From: Pseudomonadota bacterium
GTDB taxonomy: Bacteria > Pseudomonadota > Gammaproteobacteria > Steroidobacterales > Steroidobacteraceae
Direction of reading: 5' to 3'
Assembly (NCBI GenBank): GCA_021850555.1
Contig: JAJZLX010000119.1
Coordinates: 1-8,042, forward strand
DNA: 8,042 nucleotides
Part shown: one piece after another, positions 5,240 through 8,042 of the stretch
Position numbering within the stretch: the first letter of the stretch is position 1
Layout: each line of letters starts with the position of its first letter
Made by a program: the position numbers and the translations under genes
Notes under the pieces: generated by a model
What the model was told of the DNA's origin: nothing
Database searches by the model: none
Seen by the model: the letters and a program-made list of their open reading frames with translations, nothing else

Positions 5240-6511
5240 TCAGCGCGCGCACAGCGGCTCGAGCACCCGGGCGAGCCTGTCGATTTCCGCATGTGTGTTG
5301 TAGTGCGCAAGCGAGACGCGCACCGCGCCCGTATCGGCCGACAACCCCAGGCGGCGCATCAACCGCGGCGCGTACATGTGCCCGTCGCGGATACCGATAT
5401 CGGCCTGCGCTGCCGCCGCGACGACCTGCGCCGGGGACAGCCCCGGCAGGTTGAAGCACACGGTGGGGACACGCTCGTGAGCCCGCCCGGGATCGGCGAT
5501 CCCGTAGATCTGCGCGCCCAGCGCCCTCAGCCGCTCGAGCAGCGCCGCTGACAGGGTGCGCTCATAGGCCTGGATAGCGAGCATTGCCTCCCGGCAATCC
5601 CTGCGCAGAGTCCCCGGATCGACATCACCGTCGCGTCCGCCGATGCGACGGCCGAGCGCGGCCAGGTAATCGACAGCGGCGGCCATTCCGGCCACGTTCT
5701 CGTAGATGAACGTGCCGGCTTCCAGTTTTCCCGGCGGCACGTCCGGAATGAATTCCTCGCGGAACGTCGGCAAGGCGCGCAGCGCCGCATACCGCCCCCA
5801 CAGGAAACCCATGTGCGGGGAGAAGATCTTGTAGCCGGAGCAGACGAGGTAATCGCATCCGAGCGCCTGCACGTCGATCGGACCATGCGGCCCATAGTGA
5901 ACGGCATCGACAAACAGTTCGCCGCCCGCCGCGTGTGTCAGGCCCGCGACGCTGCGGACGTCGACGATGCTGCCGATGGCATTCGAAGCGACTGTGCAGG
6001 CCACCAGGCGGGTACGCACTCCGAGCAGCGCACGCAAATCGTCCGGATACAGCCGACCGTCCTCGCGCGCATGCCACCAGCGTATGACCGCCCCCATGCG
6101 CTCAAGCGCCAGCCAAGTCGCCACGTTTGCCTCGTGATCGAGGTCGGTCACGATGATTTCCTCACGCCGGCCGAGCATCTGCCCGATCGCCAGGCTCACT
6201 TGGCGGATGAACGACGTGGCATTCATGCCGAAGGCGATCTCTTCGCCACGCTGCGCATTGACCAGGGCCGCAACGCGCTCACGGGCTTGCGCGATCGTCT
6301 GATCCACGGCCAAGCTCTGCCGGTAGCGGCCGCCACGCTGAACGTTGTGCTCGATCAGATGCCGGTTTACCGCCTCGATCACCCGCTGCGGCACCTGCGC
6401 GCCGGCGGCATTGTCGAAGAACACGCGATTTCCCGCGCTGCGCAGGGCGGGAAATTGCGCGCGCAAGGCATCGACCGGGAACGCGCATTGGTCATTTGGA
6501 TGAGATGTCAT
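5240..6511 (-). CDS. SufS-like class V PLP enzyme (VC1184-type), lacking the desulfurase cysteine
   Basis: 423-residue fold-type I PLP enzyme resembling the cysteine-desulfurase-like family exemplified by VC1184 (TIGR01976, recognised from memory). Features in order: FFDNAAGAQVP (31-41); GGRYRQS (60-66); FGMNATSFIR (94-103); DLDHEANVATW (123-133) with H126, which stacks on PLP in this class; VDAVHYGPHG (201-210) with D202 to contact the pyridine nitrogen; SGYKIF (225-230) with Schiff-base lysine K228; and FIPDVPPGKLEAGTFIYENVAG (254-275). Where SufS has RxGHHCAQPLM with its sulfur-accepting Cys, this protein has RDGHMYAPRLM (375-385), with no cysteine. A persulfide-forming desulfurase is therefore doubtful; a lyase, epimerase or aminotransferase acting on a small amino acid is an alternative. 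ATG 6511 is chosen because AAGAG lies about seven bases upstream; the frame stays open to 6583 but has no ribosome-binding site there. It is the last gene of the minus-strand permease-PLP-PLP unit. Confidence 0.88.
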   Translation of the reverse strand: MTSHPNDQCAFPVDALRAQFPALRSAGNRVFFDNAAGAQVPQRVIEAVNRHLIEHNVQRGGRYRQSLAVDQTIAQARERVAALVNAQRGEEIAFGMNATSFIRQVSLAIGQMLGRREEIIVTDLDHEANVATWLALERMGAVIRWWHAREDGRLYPDDLRALLGVRTRLVACTVASNAIGSIVDVRSVAGLTHAAGGELFVDAVHYGPHGPIDVQALGCDYLVCSGYKIFSPHMGFLWGRYAALRALPTFREEFIPDVPPGKLEAGTFIYENVAGMAAAVDYLAALGRRIGGRDGDVDPGTLRRDCREAMLAIQAYERTLSAALLERLRALGAQIYGIADPGRAHERVPTVCFNLPGLSPAQVVAAAAQADIGIRDGHMYAPRLMRRLGLSADTGAVRVSLAHYNTHAEIDRLARVLEPLCAR

Positions 6512-6541
6512 GTTCAGGCTCTTATCGGCTGATCCTACGCT

Positions 6542-6566
6542 GCGAGCTGACGATGCTCGCCTTTTT
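6542..6566 (+). terminator. Possible plus-strand hairpin terminator in the gap between the two PLP genes
   Basis: GCGAGC (6542-6547) and GCTCGC (6555-6560) form a perfect 6-bp stem with a 7-base loop, followed by CTTTTT (6561-6566). This is the layout of an intrinsic terminator read on the plus strand. No plus-strand gene lies directly upstream; the nearest ends at 5226. It could stop antisense transcription through the minus-strand operon or be chance. In the minus direction the hairpin has no U-tract and would not terminate. Confidence 0.3.
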
Positions 6567-6601
6567 GCCCGGCCGCCGCACACCGCGGGCGCGCCGGCCG
6601 C

Positions 6602-7756
6602 TCAGCCCTCGGGACCGAATCGCGATCGATGGCCCGCGAGCGCCGACACGAACCGGTCGATGTCCTCGTCGGTATTGTAAAAATGGCACGTCGCTCGAAT
6701 ATTGTTGTCGCGGAACGAGGTTACGATGTTCTGCCGCATGAGCTGCCCGAACAGGCCCGCTGCATCGCGCGACGGCACAGCCACCATCGGACCGCGGCGC
6801 GAGTCCTCGGCCGGTGTCATCGCCGGCCACCCGATCTCGCGCAACCGCTCCATGCAGCGGCGCGTCAGCGACCGCACGCGCGTCTCGATCTGAACGGGAT
6901 CGGCCTCGACGATGATCCTAAGACCCGCCTCGGCCGCGTAGCAGTTCACGACCGGTGGCGTGCCGGCCTCGAAGCGGCGCGCGCTCGCCGACGGCCGGTT
7001 GGCAGTGATGTCCATGGCGGCAATGTCCTGTTGGGCAAACCAGCCGGAATTGGTCGGCACCAGTCCCTCGATCAGCGGCTTACGCACGTAAAGAAAGCCG
7101 ATACCGGCCGTGCCGAGCAGGTACTTGAGCATGCCGCCGACCATGAAGTCGACGTCGAGCGAGCGGGCGTCCACCGCAAGCGCACCGACCGCCTGATAGG
7201 TATCGAGCAGCACCCGCGCGCCCTTGGCGTGCGCCAAGCGAACGATGCCCGGGATGTCCAGCCGTGCGCCGTTGCGAAAGCATACATGCGTCACCGCGAC
7301 CAGGCCGGTGCGCTCGTCGATCAGCCGTTCGAAGTGCTCGAGCGGAATATAGCCATCGGCGGCGCGCGGCACGTGCACGACGCGCGCGCCGCGGCGCTCC
7401 TGCGCATGCCAGATCTGCGCGCTGGTCGGGAACTCGAAGTCGCTGACCACGATCTTGTCGCGCGGCCCGGTGTAATCGAAGGCGCTGGCCAGGGCATTGA
7501 TGCCCGCCGAAGCCGAGGCGGTCACCGCTATTTCGTCCGCCGTCACTCCGAGCACCCGCGCCATGAGCGCGCGCACCGACTCGTTTTTGTTGATCCACAC
7601 GTCCCAGTTCGCTCCGACCGCGAGACGATCGTCCATGTAGGCATTGATCGCGTCACGCACGCTCTCGGCAAGCGCGCAGTACGAACCGCTGTTCAGGTAG
7701 GTCTTTTGCTCGAGCAGCGGGAATCTGCGCCGCAGCGCCGCAAAATCTGTGCTCAT
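6602..7756 (-). CDS. Class V aminotransferase-fold PLP enzyme (kynureninase/isopenicillin N epimerase-like)
   Basis: 384-residue fold-type I PLP enzyme. FPLLEQKTYLNSGSYCAL (12-29) is the usual N-terminal substrate loop; TASASAGINALAS (79-91) should bind the PLP phosphate; VSDFEFPTS (104-112) follows; LLDTYQAVGALAVD (183-196) supplies D185 for the pyridine nitrogen and Q188; GGMLKYLLG (207-215) carries Schiff-base lysine K211; FEAGTPPVV (262-270) completes the phosphate site. The C-terminal part ends with SFRDNNIRATCHFYNTDEDIDRF (347-369), typical of the kynureninase/epimerase-like members and without a SufS-type cysteine loop. Such enzymes do beta-elimination, epimerisation or side-chain cleavage of amino acids; the substrate is not readable. 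It is clearly a different subfamily from the downstream PLP gene, not a tandem duplicate. ATG 7756 has GAGG six bases upstream. It follows the permease gene by 53 bp and precedes the next PLP gene by 90 bp, so uptake and breakdown of one amino acid is a fair inference. Confidence 0.88.
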   Translation of the reverse strand: MSTDFAALRRRFPLLEQKTYLNSGSYCALAESVRDAINAYMDDRLAVGANWDVWINKNESVRALMARVLGVTADEIAVTASASAGINALASAFDYTGPRDKIVVSDFEFPTSAQIWHAQERRGARVVHVPRAADGYIPLEHFERLIDERTGLVAVTHVCFRNGARLDIPGIVRLAHAKGARVLLDTYQAVGALAVDARSLDVDFMVGGMLKYLLGTAGIGFLYVRKPLIEGLVPTNSGWFAQQDIAAMDITANRPSASARRFEAGTPPVVNCYAAEAGLRIIVEADPVQIETRVRSLTRRCMERLREIGWPAMTPAEDSRRGPMVAVPSRDAAGLFGQLMRQNIVTSFRDNNIRATCHFYNTDEDIDRFVSALAGHRSRFGPEG

Positions 7757-7809
7757 TCTTTGCCTCGTCCGGCTATCCGTTCATGTCGAGTGGATCGGGT
7801 GGCCGCTGC

Positions 7810-8042
7810 TCACGCCTGTGCCTCGGCAGCGCAGGATGCCGCGCGGGCGCGCCACACGAAATACGCGATCGAGATAAAGATCATCCAGGGCACGCCGTAG
7901 ACCCAGGACAGATCGAGCGTGGGCATGAACGCCATGGTGACGAGGATCGCGCCCAGCATGATGAGCCCCGCATATTGCATCCAAGGGAACAACGGCATGC
8001 GAACCGGCAGATTGGCCGTGGCATTGCGGCGCCGGAAGCTCA
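7810..8042 (-). CDS. APC-superfamily amino-acid permease, C-terminal part (cut by window edge)
   Basis: Only the last 76 codons are present; the gene begins beyond base 8042. The fragment opens in a basic cytoplasmic loop (SFRRRNATANLPVRMPLFPW), followed by two membrane segments, about YAGLIMLGAILVTMAFMP and VYGVPWMIFISIAYFVW, and a short polar tail ending AAEAQA. The RMPLFPW-type loop before the last two helices is typical of GabP/ProY/AnsP-like amino-acid permeases (AAT branch), from memory. It is a different subtype from the permease at the other end of the window as far as the fragments allow. It is the most upstream visible gene of the minus-strand unit with the two PLP enzymes, 53 bp ahead of the first, suggesting it imports their substrate. 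Confidence 0.82.
   Translation of the reverse strand, partial: SFRRRNATANLPVRMPLFPWMQYAGLIMLGAILVTMAFMPTLDLSWVYGVPWMIFISIAYFVWRARAASCAAEAQA

Noticed and set aside
4312..5310. Open frame of 332 codons on the minus strand opposite the cyclase gene
   Set aside because: No recognisable domain or ribosome-binding site, and the plus-strand product has strong cyclase-family blocks and a Tat signal.
6512..6583. N-terminal extension of the SufS-like protein to 6583
   Set aside because: The added 24 residues are low-complexity Arg/Ser, have no ribosome-binding site, and would cover the region that carries AAGAG for ATG 6511.
5240..7756. The two adjacent class V PLP genes as a tandem duplication
   Set aside because: Their motifs around the Schiff-base lysine, the PLP-stacking residue and the C-terminal loop differ throughout; they are separate subfamilies, not recent copies.
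6629..7900. Long open frame (423 codons) on the plus strand opposite the kynureninase-like gene
   Set aside because: Rich in Arg/His with no family resemblance, and it covers a convincing PLP enzyme plus the end of the permease; treated as a shadow of coding bias.

Overview
The window reads as a GC-rich (about two thirds GC by eye) chromosomal stretch of a proteobacterium. That placement is an inference from protein family types, the Shine-Dalgarno sites, GTG/TTG start codons and a Tat-exported enzyme. No rRNA, tRNA, insertion sequence, CRISPR array or phage gene is visible. Coding density is very high; the longest non-coding stretch is about 255 bp (4012-4266). Both ends cut through amino-acid transporter genes of the APC superfamily.

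Layout. (1) 1-208, minus: N-terminus of an APC-family permease, divergent from (2) 299-1084, plus: a dimethylarginine dimethylaminohydrolase (DDAH) with all expected active-site residues. (3) 1169-3728, plus: a tight three-gene unit made of a cytoplasmic BNR/Asp-box beta-propeller protein, a MoaD/ThiS-type ubiquitin-fold sulfur carrier ending in Gly-Gly, and a MoeB/ThiF-type E1 enzyme fused to a rhodanese domain. The E1 gene's ribosome-binding site lies inside the codons for the carrier's Gly-Gly tail. (4) 3739-4011, minus: a stand-alone Lrp/AsnC ligand-binding (RAM) domain without a DNA-binding domain. (5) 4267-5226, plus: a Tat-exported cyclase-family (kynurenine-formamidase-like fold) protein with a changed metal-binding motif. 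(6) 8042-5240, minus: an apparent operon of an APC amino-acid permease (C-terminus only), a kynureninase/epimerase-like class V PLP enzyme, and a SufS-like class V PLP enzyme whose desulfurase cysteine loop has no cysteine.

How it may fit together. The general theme is uptake and chemistry of unusual amino acids: two permeases, DDAH, two PLP enzymes, an amino-acid-sensing RAM protein and a hydrolase. The most unusual part is the propeller/carrier/E1-rhodanese unit. It has everything needed to make a protein thiocarboxylate (carrier, adenylating E1, sulfur-relay rhodanese), but no molybdopterin, thiamine or tRNA-thiolation partner lies beside it; the only partner is a beta-propeller protein of unknown function. 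This is the best candidate for an undescribed system here. A link between it and the PLP-enzyme operon is speculative, because the two lie on opposite strands with two other genes between them.
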